A DNA stretch of 57,989 nucleotides from a virus. The notes beneath the pieces are model-generated. The model did not search any database, was not told where the DNA came from, and saw nothing but the letters and a program-made list of their open reading frames with translations. The stretch covers positions 1-57,989 of IMG/VR virus record IMGVR_UViG_3300044635_001982; one strand, given 5' to 3'. Both the position numbers and the translations under genes were made by a program. The first letter of the stretch is position 1; each line of letters begins with the position of its first letter. Below, one piece after another: positions 42,052 to 48,843 of this stretch.

Positions 42052-42347
42052 TGCGAGCCTGGGATTTCGTGTTGGACGTGCTGCTGCGCACGACGGCGGG
42101 CGAGCTTTTCCTGTGGGTGCTCGGCTTTTGTCTGCTCATCGGGATCCTGCTGCTCGTCGTCTCGATCCTTTGCGACATCCGCCGCCACCGGCGAGACGAG
42201 CGCGAAGCGGGCGTGCGGCGGCTGATGGAGGGATTGAGCGCGGATTCGCACCTGACGATCTGCCGCCACGGCGTGGCCGGCCATCGCCCGTGCCCGGAGT
42301 GCTGGGAGTGGCTGAGCCAGATCGGGGGAAAGGACAGGAAGCCATGA
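42048..42347 (+). CDS. Membrane protein with Cys motif (99 aa)
   Basis: A transmembrane segment (FLWVLGFCLLIGILLLVVSI) is followed by a basic stretch (RRHRRDEREAGVRRLMEGL) and a Cys/His motif (CRHGVAGHRPCPECWEW). The motif could bind a metal on the cytoplasmic side. Its role is unknown, and overlap with both neighbours makes it a real operon member. Confidence 0.5.
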   Translation: MMRAWDFVLDVLLRTTAGELFLWVLGFCLLIGILLLVVSILCDIRRHRRDEREAGVRRLMEGLSADSHLTICRHGVAGHRPCPECWEWLSQIGGKDRKP

Positions 42348-42808
42348 GAGTTCCGATGGACCCATACCTATTGCTGATCTTCGCGGCGGCGGCCGGGGCG
42401 ATTGCCTGGACTGCGCTGCAGGCTCTGATAGGGAAAGTCCGCACGCGGATCAATGCCCGGCGGGTGACGATCGGCAGAAATCTCACGGACACCTGGGCGG
42501 GAAAGGTGCTGCGGGAACCGGCCACCGGGCAGGTGAGCCTGTGCGTGGCCACGGCACTGCGCACGGAAAGCCCGTGGCAACGCTGGGTGCGGGCGCAGCC
42601 GGTGCTGCTGCTGACCCACAACCGCGAGGTCGCCGCGCGCTTCCGCTGCCCGTGCATGATGTGTGTGATGTCGCGAGGCTTCGTGACGAAAGTAGGGATG
42701 GACAGCGGACGCATCCGCACCGTGCCCGCAAAGCAATGCGCGATCGCGCCGGCCACGGAAGCCGCCGCCTTTCTAGCCAGCATCCCAACAGCCGAGGAGG
42801 AAGCATGA
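42344..42808 (+). CDS. Membrane-anchored protein, unknown (154 aa)
   Basis: The ATG at 42344 overlaps the previous stop. A hydrophobic N-terminus (YLLLIFAAAAGAIAWTALQA) is followed by a soluble domain with CPCMMC and a Cys near AKQC. The soluble part is rich in Arg and Thr. No family is recognised. Confidence 0.5.
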   Translation: MRVPMDPYLLLIFAAAAGAIAWTALQALIGKVRTRINARRVTIGRNLTDTWAGKVLREPATGQVSLCVATALRTESPWQRWVRAQPVLLLTHNREVAARFRCPCMMCVMSRGFVTKVGMDSGRIRTVPAKQCAIAPATEAAAFLASIPTAEEEA

Positions 42809-43056
42809 AGCGGGTTGAGCCGCTTTGGGTGAAGCTCATGGTCTTTCATGGGCGCTGGCGCTCGCGAGCGATCTACACCGAAAACGCGGTGGGGCGGTGG
42901 TTCTATCGGATTACCTACGCCGTCACATTTAGACTTATCGAATGGATTACGCTGCGCCTCCAAGCCAGAGCGTGGCGGGCCGAGAAGGAGACTAGCCGCG
43001 CGCGTCCGATGCCTTCCAACCCTTCACCTAGAAACGAACCCGCACCCATCGACTGA
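42805..43056 (+). CDS. Small basic protein, unknown (83 aa)
   Basis: MKRVEPLWVKLMVFHGRWRS, an amphipathic or membrane-associated middle (WFYRITYAVTFRLIEWITLR) and a disordered end. It overlaps the previous gene. The last gene before a 115-base gap that holds a class B-like promoter. Confidence 0.45.
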   Translation: MKRVEPLWVKLMVFHGRWRSRAIYTENAVGRWFYRITYAVTFRLIEWITLRLQARAWRAEKETSRARPMPSNPSPRNEPAPID

Positions 43057-43058
43057 CT

Positions 43059-43070
43059 TGCCCGCGGGCA
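43059..43070. promoter_or_regulatory. 12-bp perfect palindrome TGCCCGCGGGCA
   Basis: It lies at the end of the first early gene block, with GTTC-N10-GAAC about 13 bases downstream. A regulator site is possible. No protein can be assigned. Confidence 0.3.
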
Positions 43071-43126
43071 GTGCCCGACTTGTTCTTTCCATAGTGAACA
43101 TAGACCGGAGCCGGGCGGGCGCGAAC

Positions 43127-43154
43127 TTGCCCGGCTCCCCCAATGACTTAACCC
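43127..43154 (+). promoter_or_regulatory. Class B promoter candidate (internal)
   Basis: TTGCCC (43127-43132), a 16-base spacer and TAACCC (43149-43154). The ATG at 43172 is 17 nt beyond, so a short leader would remain. Confidence 0.4.
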
Positions 43155-43171
43155 GCCGTCAATCCCGCCCC

Positions 43172-43513
43172 ATGCCCGACCAACCCATCCGACCCATCCC
43201 TCTTCCGCAGTCCGACCCGGAATCTCTCTCCCATCCTTTTCCCGCGAACCTGCCGGCGGATAAGTGCCTGGCGCTGCTGCGCGCGGGCCGGGCGGTGCGT
43301 TATGAGACGCGCGAACTGGCGGGGGCATTCATGGAGATCACCCTCCACGGCAAAACGAGCCGACTGCCCGTCCCGGGCCGCTATGCGGTGATTGCGCACG
43401 CCGACGGCGCGGAAACGCTCGCGGCGCTCAATCTCACCGGGGAGCAGGCGCGCGACCGCGTGAAGCGGCTGAACGCGCCGGGCCGCCCCTCGGGAACTTA
43501 CTCGCTCTCGTGA
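43172..43513 (+). CDS. Unknown protein upstream of pol X-like gene (113 aa)
   Basis: The Pro-rich N-terminus is followed by a domain with ADKCLALLRAGRAVRYETRE and GRYAVIAHADGAETLAALNL, ending GRPSGTYSLS. The start at 43172 follows the internal class B promoter. It overlaps the next gene by 4 bases. No family is recognised. Confidence 0.5.
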   Translation: MPDQPIRPIPLPQSDPESLSHPFPANLPADKCLALLRAGRAVRYETRELAGAFMEITLHGKTSRLPVPGRYAVIAHADGAETLAALNLTGEQARDRVKRLNAPGRPSGTYSLS

Positions 43514-44151
43514 TGGCCGAGTGTGCCCCAACGCATGAGACGGCGGAGCATCACGCGCTGCTGGCGGAGTCGGCGGCGCCGGTGAAGTTTGCGCGGGCGG
43601 CGGCGATCGAGGTCGCACGGGAGCTGCTGGCACATGTGTCGCCGTGCGCCGAGCGGGTGCTGATCGCGGGCTCGCTGCGGAGGAGGAAGGCGATGGTCGG
43701 CGATGTGGAGCTGCTCTTTATCCCGCGGATGAAGGAAGGCTTTCGCGGCGATCTGCTGGCTCCGCCGCCGATGGTCTCGATGGTGGACGAGGCTTTGGAG
43801 CAGTTGATCGCTGAGGGCATCATCGCGCGCCGGCTGAGTGTGAAAGGGACGGCGTCCTGGGGAGCGAAGAACAAGCTCGCGGTGCATGTGGAGAGCGGGA
43901 TCCCGGTGGACCTTTTTGCCGCGACGGCCGCGAACTGGTGGAACTACGTGGTCTGCCGGACGGGTGGATCGCGGAGTAACATCGCGATCTGCAACGCGGC
44001 GCGGGAGCGCGGGTGGAAGTGGCGTCCGTATGGCGAGGGCTTTACCCGCGTGGGCGGACCGGACCACGGCCGCGTGCATGCGGTGGCGAGCGAGCGGGAG
44101 GTCTTTGAGTTTGTGGGTCTGCCATGCCTTTCGCCGGAGGAAAGATGCTGA
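43510..44151 (+). CDS. Pol X/pol beta-like nucleotidyltransferase (213 aa)
   Basis: Residues 54-67 read GSLRRRKAMVGDVE, the family X palm pattern (GS, then D-x-E, with Asp65 and Glu67). GIPVDLF (Asp135) supplies the third acidic residue. A thumb-like end (NIAICNAARERGWKWRPYGE, then REVFEFVGLPCLSPEERC) resembles the pol beta thumb. The 8-kDa HhH domain is missing, so it is much shorter than a full polymerase. It could be a gap-filling polymerase, terminal transferase or tRNA/protein nucleotidyltransferase. It is the only polymerase-fold gene in this genome. Confidence 0.75.
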   Translation: MMAECAPTHETAEHHALLAESAAPVKFARAAAIEVARELLAHVSPCAERVLIAGSLRRRKAMVGDVELLFIPRMKEGFRGDLLAPPPMVSMVDEALEQLIAEGIIARRLSVKGTASWGAKNKLAVHVESGIPVDLFAATAANWWNYVVCRTGGSRSNIAICNAARERGWKWRPYGEGFTRVGGPDHGRVHAVASEREVFEFVGLPCLSPEERC

Positions 44152-44408
44152 TGAAACTCGCGCGCAAAAAGGCCAGGGCGAACGCCGTGGAGCCGGGATG
44201 CGGTGCGCCGCCGGCGGGGCCGGGTCTTTGCTGGGTGCGCTGCGCGCACGCCGGGCGGCTGATCGCGCACTGCGATGGCCAGGCTCCTTTCCTCCGGATC
44301 TCGCTGCTGGACCCGTGGCAGGGCAAGTGCATCCCAAACATCACCGCGAAATCCATCGAGGCGCTGACGTGGCTCGGGAAGATTCCTGAGCCGGAGGAGG
44401 CACGATGA
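44145..44408 (+). CDS. Small protein, unknown (about 87 aa)
   Basis: GGAGG four bases before the ATG at 44145 supports this start, although an ATG at 44151 is also possible. Basic N-terminus (MLMKLARKKARANAVEPGCG), then PGLCWVRCAHAGRLIAHCDG with Cys residues, and IPNITAKSIEALTWLGKIPE. It overlaps both neighbours. No family is recognised. Confidence 0.5.
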   Translation: MLMKLARKKARANAVEPGCGAPPAGPGLCWVRCAHAGRLIAHCDGQAPFLRISLLDPWQGKCIPNITAKSIEALTWLGKIPEPEEAR

Positions 44409-44848
44409 AGGCGATCACGATCATGCAGCCTTGGGCGTCGCTCGTGGCGATCGGGATCAAGCGCTTCGAGACGCGGAGCGGGCGGACGCATTATCGCGGC
44501 CCGCTGGCGATCCATGCCTCGGCGGCTTATCCGCGCGCGAACCGCGCGCTGGCGGAAACGCCGGCGTTTCGCTACGCGCTGCGCAATGTGCGCGGGCCGC
44601 TGCCGCGCGGAATGGTGCTGGCGACGTGCGAGCTGGTTTGCTGCACGGCGACCGAGTCGCTGACGGATCAGCTCGATCTGCTGCAGCTCGGCGCAACGGA
44701 CATGCTCCTTGCCCAATTCCAGTTCGGGGATTTCACGCCCGGCCGTTTCGCGTTGGGGCTGAGCGAGGCCCGGCAGTTGCCGACGCCGATCCCGGCGAAA
44801 GGCTCACTCGGGCTGTGGGAATGGAATGGAGGCCCGAGCCAGCTATGA
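44405..44848 (+). CDS. ASCH-domain protein (147 aa)
   Basis: Starts MKAITIMQPWASLVAIGIKR, followed by FETRSGRTHYRGPLAIHASA, a clear ASCH/ASC-1-like signature. The end KGSLGLWEWNG is also typical. ASCH domains are PUA-related folds that bind RNA or modified nucleotides. Some bacterial members are amidohydrolases acting on N4-acetylcytidine. In phages they may help RNA handling or evasion. The substrate is not known. Confidence 0.85.
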   Translation: MKAITIMQPWASLVAIGIKRFETRSGRTHYRGPLAIHASAAYPRANRALAETPAFRYALRNVRGPLPRGMVLATCELVCCTATESLTDQLDLLQLGATDMLLAQFQFGDFTPGRFALGLSEARQLPTPIPAKGSLGLWEWNGGPSQL

Positions 44849-45621
44849 GTGAGCGGCCTTTTTACACATGCCCCGGAGCCGTGTGGCTGCGTGACCCCGT
44901 GCTGAACGGCTGCAGCGAGGACGCCATCGCCATTTTCAAAATCATCTGTGAAGCCTCGAACCGCGACTGGCGGATCGAGGTGAGTCCCGTGAACCACGCT
45001 TTCAGCGTGCGGCAGTGCATCAAAGATCCGAACCGCTTTCGACGCTGGTCCGAGGAGAGAATAAACCGAAGCCTCGGCGAGTTGCGAGCCCGCGGGTGCC
45101 TTTTCCTTGCTACCTCATCCGACCGGGAATGGATCGAGGTGCCCGACCGGCTCGCTTATTGCAAAGGTCACAAGGCCGAGGCTGCGCTTGGTCCGCCCGT
45201 GCAGATGCCCCTGGCGATTCCGAAAGCGGAGCCGGACTTGTTTGTCGTGCCCGACATTCCAGTGAGAGCAGAGAAGAAGGAGAGCAAAGCTCCCGAATCC
45301 GCGCGCGAGCCGGGTGCGCCGCCGAATGGGAATCGGGCTCTGGCGAGCGGTAGGGAAACGAGCTTCGCTCGTTCCCCGGAAGAGTTCGCGCAGACCGCTT
45401 TGGGGCGCAGGCTGGCAAAGTTCATCGGCCCGGCACAGATGGTCGAGGAGGCCAAGCAAAGCGGAGCGGAGTGGATGCGCATCCTGCGCGAGGAAGGAAC
45501 GGCTCTTGGTGAGCTGCTCGACCAGGGTGAACGCACGAGGGCCGAAATGCCGAACGGCGCAACGCGGGCGAAGTTCCTTACGCTTCGACTAGGTCAAAGA
45601 AGGGGGAGGAAGTCCGCATGA
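44845..45621 (+). CDS. Replication-initiator-like winged-helix protein, tentative (258 aa)
   Basis: The start overlaps the ASCH stop (ATGA). The N-terminal 110 residues look like a winged helix (SEDAIAIFKIICEASNRDW, then SFSVRQCIKD-type and RINRSLGELRARGCLFLATS), as in phage replisome organisers. A disordered linker leads to a helical C-terminus (EEFAQTALGRRLAKFIGPAQ). A hairpin in the DNA at 45353-45376 (GGGAAACGAG with CTCGTTCCC) is inside the linker. Assignment is uncertain. Confidence 0.45.
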   Translation: MSERPFYTCPGAVWLRDPVLNGCSEDAIAIFKIICEASNRDWRIEVSPVNHAFSVRQCIKDPNRFRRWSEERINRSLGELRARGCLFLATSSDREWIEVPDRLAYCKGHKAEAALGPPVQMPLAIPKAEPDLFVVPDIPVRAEKKESKAPESAREPGAPPNGNRALASGRETSFARSPEEFAQTALGRRLAKFIGPAQMVEEAKQSGAEWMRILREEGTALGELLDQGERTRAEMPNGATRAKFLTLRLGQRRGRKSA

Positions 45622-45736
45622 GTGAGCGCACTAGCAGCGCGCGGGTCTGCGAACCCCGAGTAAGAGCCGCGCGTGAGTCGCAGAGAAAGCCCGGTGGGGA
45701 GCGGGCGGAGTTTTCACGCCCAACCAACTAACATTC
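45622..45736. other. Intergenic region with copy of a 28-bp repeat
   Basis: 115 bases with no gene. An inverted pair TCTGCGA/TCGCAGA is present, and 45685-45712 (GAAAGCCCGGTGGGGAGCGG onwards) resembles 48149-48177, differing by a few bases and one indel. Confidence 0.5.
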
Positions 45737-46396
45737 ATGAACGCCATCGAACTCTACCACTCCAACGGAAAGCCGTGCGGCATCTACCACTGCGAGAAGT
45801 GCAGCGTCGTGCATCGAACGAAACAACTGGCGGATGAGTGCTGCCTGCCGCGCGTCTGCGATTGCGGCGCTGAATGCCCGCAACCCTACACGGTCTGCGA
45901 TGAGTGCCGCCGCAAGAAAGACATCGCCCGCGAGCGATCCCGATTCGATGCTGCGGAAAAGGTGAAGGAATGGAGCGGGCCAGTCTGCGCGCCACACAGC
46001 GACCGCTACGGAAGAAACCTCGACGAGCTGCTGGAACTGCTCGACTACGACGAATCCGACCCGCCGGAATACGTCTGGACCTGCTCGGAGCGCCCTGTCT
46101 GCCATCTCGATTACGGCTCCATCATCGAGGGTGCGACGAGTGACGCTTACGAGGACTTCGATCCCGACTCACTTCACGGAGAAAAGGAACTGACTGAAGC
46201 TCTCGAAAAGTTCAACGCGCTGAACAAGGAAAACGTCGTTTGGGAGCCGAATTACAAGGTGGCGCTCGTGCTCGAAGCGGCAGGGCGGGCGGCTGCGGAT
46301 GGGAGTGCTGACGAGACGGGTGAAGCGAAGAGCGGCGCGGGTTCAGCTAGCGATGGAACTGAGGAGCGCCGGGAGCCGCGCCCCACCGAAACCTGA
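45737..46396 (+). CDS. Zinc-ribbon-like protein, unknown (219 aa)
   Basis: Cys-rich N-terminus: YHCEKCSVVHRTKQLADECC, then VCDCGAECPQPYTVCDECRR, enough for two zinc sites. An acidic middle (ELLELLDYDESDPPEYVWTC) and a domain ELTEALEKFNALNKENVVWE follow, then a disordered tail. Similar zinc-ribbon proteins are frequent in phage early regions with unknown function. It may bind DNA or protein. Confidence 0.6.
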   Translation: MNAIELYHSNGKPCGIYHCEKCSVVHRTKQLADECCLPRVCDCGAECPQPYTVCDECRRKKDIARERSRFDAAEKVKEWSGPVCAPHSDRYGRNLDELLELLDYDESDPPEYVWTCSERPVCHLDYGSIIEGATSDAYEDFDPDSLHGEKELTEALEKFNALNKENVVWEPNYKVALVLEAAGRAAADGSADETGEAKSGAGSASDGTEERREPRPTET

Positions 46397-46410
46397 GACA
46401 AGTAACCAAT

Positions 46411-46740
46411 ATGAGAACTGAACCAATGAATCCAAAACCAACCGCCGACAGCAACGCCGAGACTACCAACCCCAGCGGAGAAGCGTCTCCTCCAGTGACT
46501 GGTTCGGCGTTTGGTGAACTCACGATATGGGAGGAGGAAGGGGGCTACTGCTCCCCTGCAATCAGCGTGAAAACAGAAGGTGGGGAAATCTCCATCGAAG
46601 ACCTGATCGAGCAAGTAATCCCCGGCTGCCCGATGAGTGGCGGCGGCACGGGACACCGCGTCGAAATCACTGTGCGTCTCATTGCGCCGAACCGCCTAGC
46701 TCTGGCACAGCCGGAGCGTAACCAGACACCGACACCATGA
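46411..46740 (+). CDS. Small acidic protein, unknown (109 aa)
   Basis: MRTEPMNPKPTADSNAETTN, then SGEASPPVTGSAFGELTIWE and a beta-like domain (GEISIEDLIEQVIPGCPMSG, then RVEITVRLI). The SGEAS stretch is encoded by a 37-bp element shared with 47108-47144. It overlaps the next gene by 4 bases. No family is recognised. Confidence 0.5.
   Translation: MRTEPMNPKPTADSNAETTNPSGEASPPVTGSAFGELTIWEEEGGYCSPAISVKTEGGEISIEDLIEQVIPGCPMSGGGTGHRVEITVRLIAPNRLALAQPERNQTPTP
46468..46504 (+). repeat. 37-bp hairpin-forming repeat, copy 1 (attC-like)
   Basis: It begins AACCCCAGCGGAG and ends CTGGTT, with an inner perfect hairpin GGAGA-AGCG-TCTCC. 29 of 37 bases match 47108-47144. The outer AACC and GGTT and the bulged stem look like an integron attC site, although it is shorter than usual. 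Confidence 0.5.
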
Positions 46741-47054
46741 AAAACTCCACCACTCCGGCTGTTGTCCAGCAGCGCCTTGTTCGGCCTCATTGGATCATCG
46801 CTCCAAGAGGATATGCTGAACCCGATCCACCATACCGATCCCGCTTCAACTTTGTGTGGTGGTTCTGGCTGCCACGCCTCCACACGCAAACGCCCGACGC
46901 CATGAATCCGCGAGTGATCCGTCTCATCTGGCTCTGCTTCGCGGTGGGGCTAGACATCTGGGGCAAGGAGTCGCGGATGTATTGGCCGAACGACGGAGCT
47001 AAACGGCGCAGTGAGCCGAGCGTTGACGAAGCTGGAGACAAATCGCCGTTATGA
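46737..47054 (+). CDS. Small protein, unknown (105 aa)
   Basis: MKNSTTPAVVQQRLVRPHWI, a Trp-rich middle (FNFVWWFWLPRLHTQTPDAM, then LIWLCFAVGLDIWGKESRMY) and a charged end. It may associate with membranes. It lies between the two 37-bp elements and overlaps both neighbours. No family is recognised. Confidence 0.45.
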   Translation: MKNSTTPAVVQQRLVRPHWIIAPRGYAEPDPPYRSRFNFVWWFWLPRLHTQTPDAMNPRVIRLIWLCFAVGLDIWGKESRMYWPNDGAKRRSEPSVDEAGDKSPL

Positions 47055-47989
47055 GCATGGAGCGCGTTCACTTACCGGAAGCGGAGGCCAGCGGCGGGAG
47101 CGCAAACAACCGCAGCGGAGAGGCGTCCGTTTCAGCGATTGGTTATCCCCTGGCGGTTGAACTTAGCGGGCGCGCAAAATGCAATGGAAGCAGCGGTCTG
47201 GTGGGAGTGGGGGGACTTCGTAAATTCGAGGCCGAAGGCGTGACTTTGATTCTCGCGGACTGCCGCGAGATCAAACTGCCGAGCTTCGATTGCGTCGTGA
47301 GTGACCCGCCCTACGGCTGCAAATACGTCGGCTCGCCGGGCACAACGCACCGAACCGGAATCCACTCCAAAGGCAGCGGCCGGGGCGAGCGCACGCGGGA
47401 AACCGTGATGCACGACGATGAGCCGTTCGACGTGGCGCGGTGGGTTCAGTGGCCGTGTGCGTTCAGCGGGGCGCAACACTACTACGACCGGCTTCCGGCT
47501 GGCGGATCGCTGCACTCGTGGGACAAGCGCGGGGACTACAAACGCACGAGCTTCGCCGACGCGGACATCATCTGGTGCTCTCGGAAGATGAACGCGCAAA
47601 CTTTCCGGCTGGTGTGGCGCGGCCTCTGCCGCCACGCGGAAAACAGCGACCCGATCCTGCACCCGACGCAAAAGCCGGTGTCGCTGATGCAATGGATGCT
47701 CTCGCTCGTCGAAGGAGCAACGGTGCTCGACCCCTACATGGGCAGCGGCACGACGGGCATCGCGTGCATCCGAGACGGGCGGCGATTCGTGGGCGTCGAA
47801 AAAGACCCAGCCCACTTTGCAATCGCCGTGCAGCGCATCCGCACGGAGCTTGCCCAGGGCGTTCTGTTCCGAGCGGGCGGCGGGGGTGCGGAGCCGGTGA
47901 GAGAAACCGCCGCTTCGGAACCGCCAAGGGATAACGATGAAGCTGACCGATCCGGGGCAGCCAAGCGGCGCAACAACGAAGGAGCATAG
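47051..47989 (+). CDS. DNA methyltransferase, N6-adenine/N4-cytosine beta-class
   Basis: 312 aa. Catalytic motif DPPY at residues 85-88, HPTQKP at 204-209 and the S-adenosylmethionine-binding DPYMGSGTTG at 227-236. The order (catalytic motif before the SAM motif) is that of beta-class amino-methyltransferases. No restriction enzyme gene is adjacent, so it is probably an orphan protecting phage DNA or acting in regulation. The first 60 residues include the SGEAS segment encoded by the 37-bp repeat and are not part of the catalytic fold. Confidence 0.85.
   Translation: MSMERVHLPEAEASGGSANNRSGEASVSAIGYPLAVELSGRAKCNGSSGLVGVGGLRKFEAEGVTLILADCREIKLPSFDCVVSDPPYGCKYVGSPGTTHRTGIHSKGSGRGERTRETVMHDDEPFDVARWVQWPCAFSGAQHYYDRLPAGGSLHSWDKRGDYKRTSFADADIIWCSRKMNAQTFRLVWRGLCRHAENSDPILHPTQKPVSLMQWMLSLVEGATVLDPYMGSGTTGIACIRDGRRFVGVEKDPAHFAIAVQRIRTELAQGVLFRAGGGGAEPVRETAASEPPRDNDEADRSGAAKRRNNEGA
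47108..47144 (+). repeat. 37-bp hairpin-forming repeat, copy 2 (attC-like)
   Basis: AACCGCAGCGGAGAGGCG onwards, ending ATTGGTT. It has the same length as 46468-46504 and 29 of 37 bases match. The two copies lie 640 bp apart with the 46737 gene between them, like a gene cassette. Confidence 0.5.
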
Positions 47990-47990
47990 A

Positions 47991-48251
47991 ATGCCATCGC
48001 CGCACGAATACTACTGCTGTTGTCGTGAGTGCCGGGCCGCACGCAGCGTGCTAACTGCGATCACGGAGCCGCGCGTCGGGGCTGCCACGGATTCGCGTCC
48101 AGCGCTTGGTTCAGTGCCGTTCGGATTACAGCCCCGCGCCGCTCGCACGAAAGACCCGGCGGGGAGTGGGCGGAGTTCCAAAAAGAATCTTCAAACTTTC
48201 TTCACTTTCCGCTTGCCAGCTATACCGGAGTCACGTATAGAAGAGACATGA
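47991..48251 (+). CDS. Small Cys-rich protein, unknown (86 aa)
   Basis: MPSPHEYYCCCRECRAARSV begins with a CCCxxC cluster, then a Pro/Arg-rich region. It starts one base after the methyltransferase stop and overlaps the next start by 4 bases. Its 3' end contains the promoter-like sequence for the next gene, which may mean the C-terminus is not important. Confidence 0.4.
   Translation: MPSPHEYYCCCRECRAARSVLTAITEPRVGAATDSRPALGSVPFGLQPRAARTKDPAGSGRSSKKNLQTFFTFRLPAIPESRIEET
48149..48177 (+). repeat. Copy of a 28-bp GC-rich repeat
   Basis: GAAAGACCCGGCGGGGAGTG and following bases resemble 45685-45712. Both lie near a gene start. Function is unknown. Confidence 0.45.
48213..48241 (+). promoter_or_regulatory. 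Promoter candidate for regulator genes
   Basis: TTGCCA (48213-48218), a 17-base spacer and TATAGA (48236-48241), 6 nt before the ATG at 48248. It is the closest to a sigma-70 consensus in the window, and it is again nearly leaderless. Confidence 0.65.
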
Positions 48252-48541
48252 CAACGAACCAAATCCAAATCGGAACCAAAATCGAACGCATCGCCAGCGA
48301 CTACACCGGAGGCCGCAAGGGCACGGTGATCGAAATCAAAGACGGTCGAGCCCGCATCGTGTGGGATGCCGGCCACCCTCGGACGTGGATCAAGTTTGCC
48401 GCTTTGCTCGTGCTCGCGCAGCCGTCGCAGACGGTGCGCGGCGAGTGGGTCGCAACTCCCGGCAGCAAGCGACACAGCGCAATCCGGGTTTGCACAAACG
48501 AAGCGCGCGGCGAAACCTGGCACGAATACCAAAAGCTATGA
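48248..48541 (+). CDS. KOW/Tudor-like small protein (97 aa)
   Basis: The N-terminal half has a KOW-type beta barrel pattern (IGTKIERIASDYTGGRKGTV, then IEIKDGRARIVWD). This fold binds nucleic acid or other proteins. The C-terminus is polar with RGEWVATPGSKRHSAIRVCT. The start at 48248 is right after a good promoter, so it probably leads a unit with the XRE and recombinase genes. Confidence 0.55.
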   Translation: MTTNQIQIGTKIERIASDYTGGRKGTVIEIKDGRARIVWDAGHPRTWIKFAALLVLAQPSQTVRGEWVATPGSKRHSAIRVCTNEARGETWHEYQKL

Positions 48542-48843
48542 CGAACTTTGGTCGCGAACTGAAAGCGCAACGCGCCGCCTGCGGACTCAGCCAGTCGCAG
48601 GCGGCAGCGTGCTTCCGGGATCTGAGCGTGCGGACGCTGCAAGCGTGGGAGACTAGCGAACAGTCTCCGCCGCTGTGGATTCAGCATGTGATTCTTGACA
48701 GGCTCTCGAAGCGGAAATCCCCGGCAGGGCGGGCGGCGGGGGCTGGGGTGGGTAAGAAAGCGCGACGGACGAAGAAGGGAAAGGCACTGAACTGTGATTC
48801 TCCAACAGATCGTTCGATAACCAACAGAGAAAAGACCCCATGA
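48538..48843 (+). CDS. XRE-family HTH regulator (101 aa)
   Basis: Residues about 5-55 form a lambda-repressor-like helix-turn-helix: RELKAQRAACGLSQSQAAAC, then LSVRTLQAWETSEQSPPLW. The C-terminal half is basic and disordered. It overlaps both neighbours by 4 bases. It may control the recombinase downstream or its own promoter at 48213-48241. Confidence 0.75.
   Translation: MTNFGRELKAQRAACGLSQSQAAACFRDLSVRTLQAWETSEQSPPLWIQHVILDRLSKRKSPAGRAAGAGVGKKARRTKKGKALNCDSPTDRSITNREKTP

Noticed and set aside
45622-45736. Full-length integron attC site
   Set aside because: The inverted pair is short and the conserved RYYYAAC/GTTRRRY ends are not properly placed.
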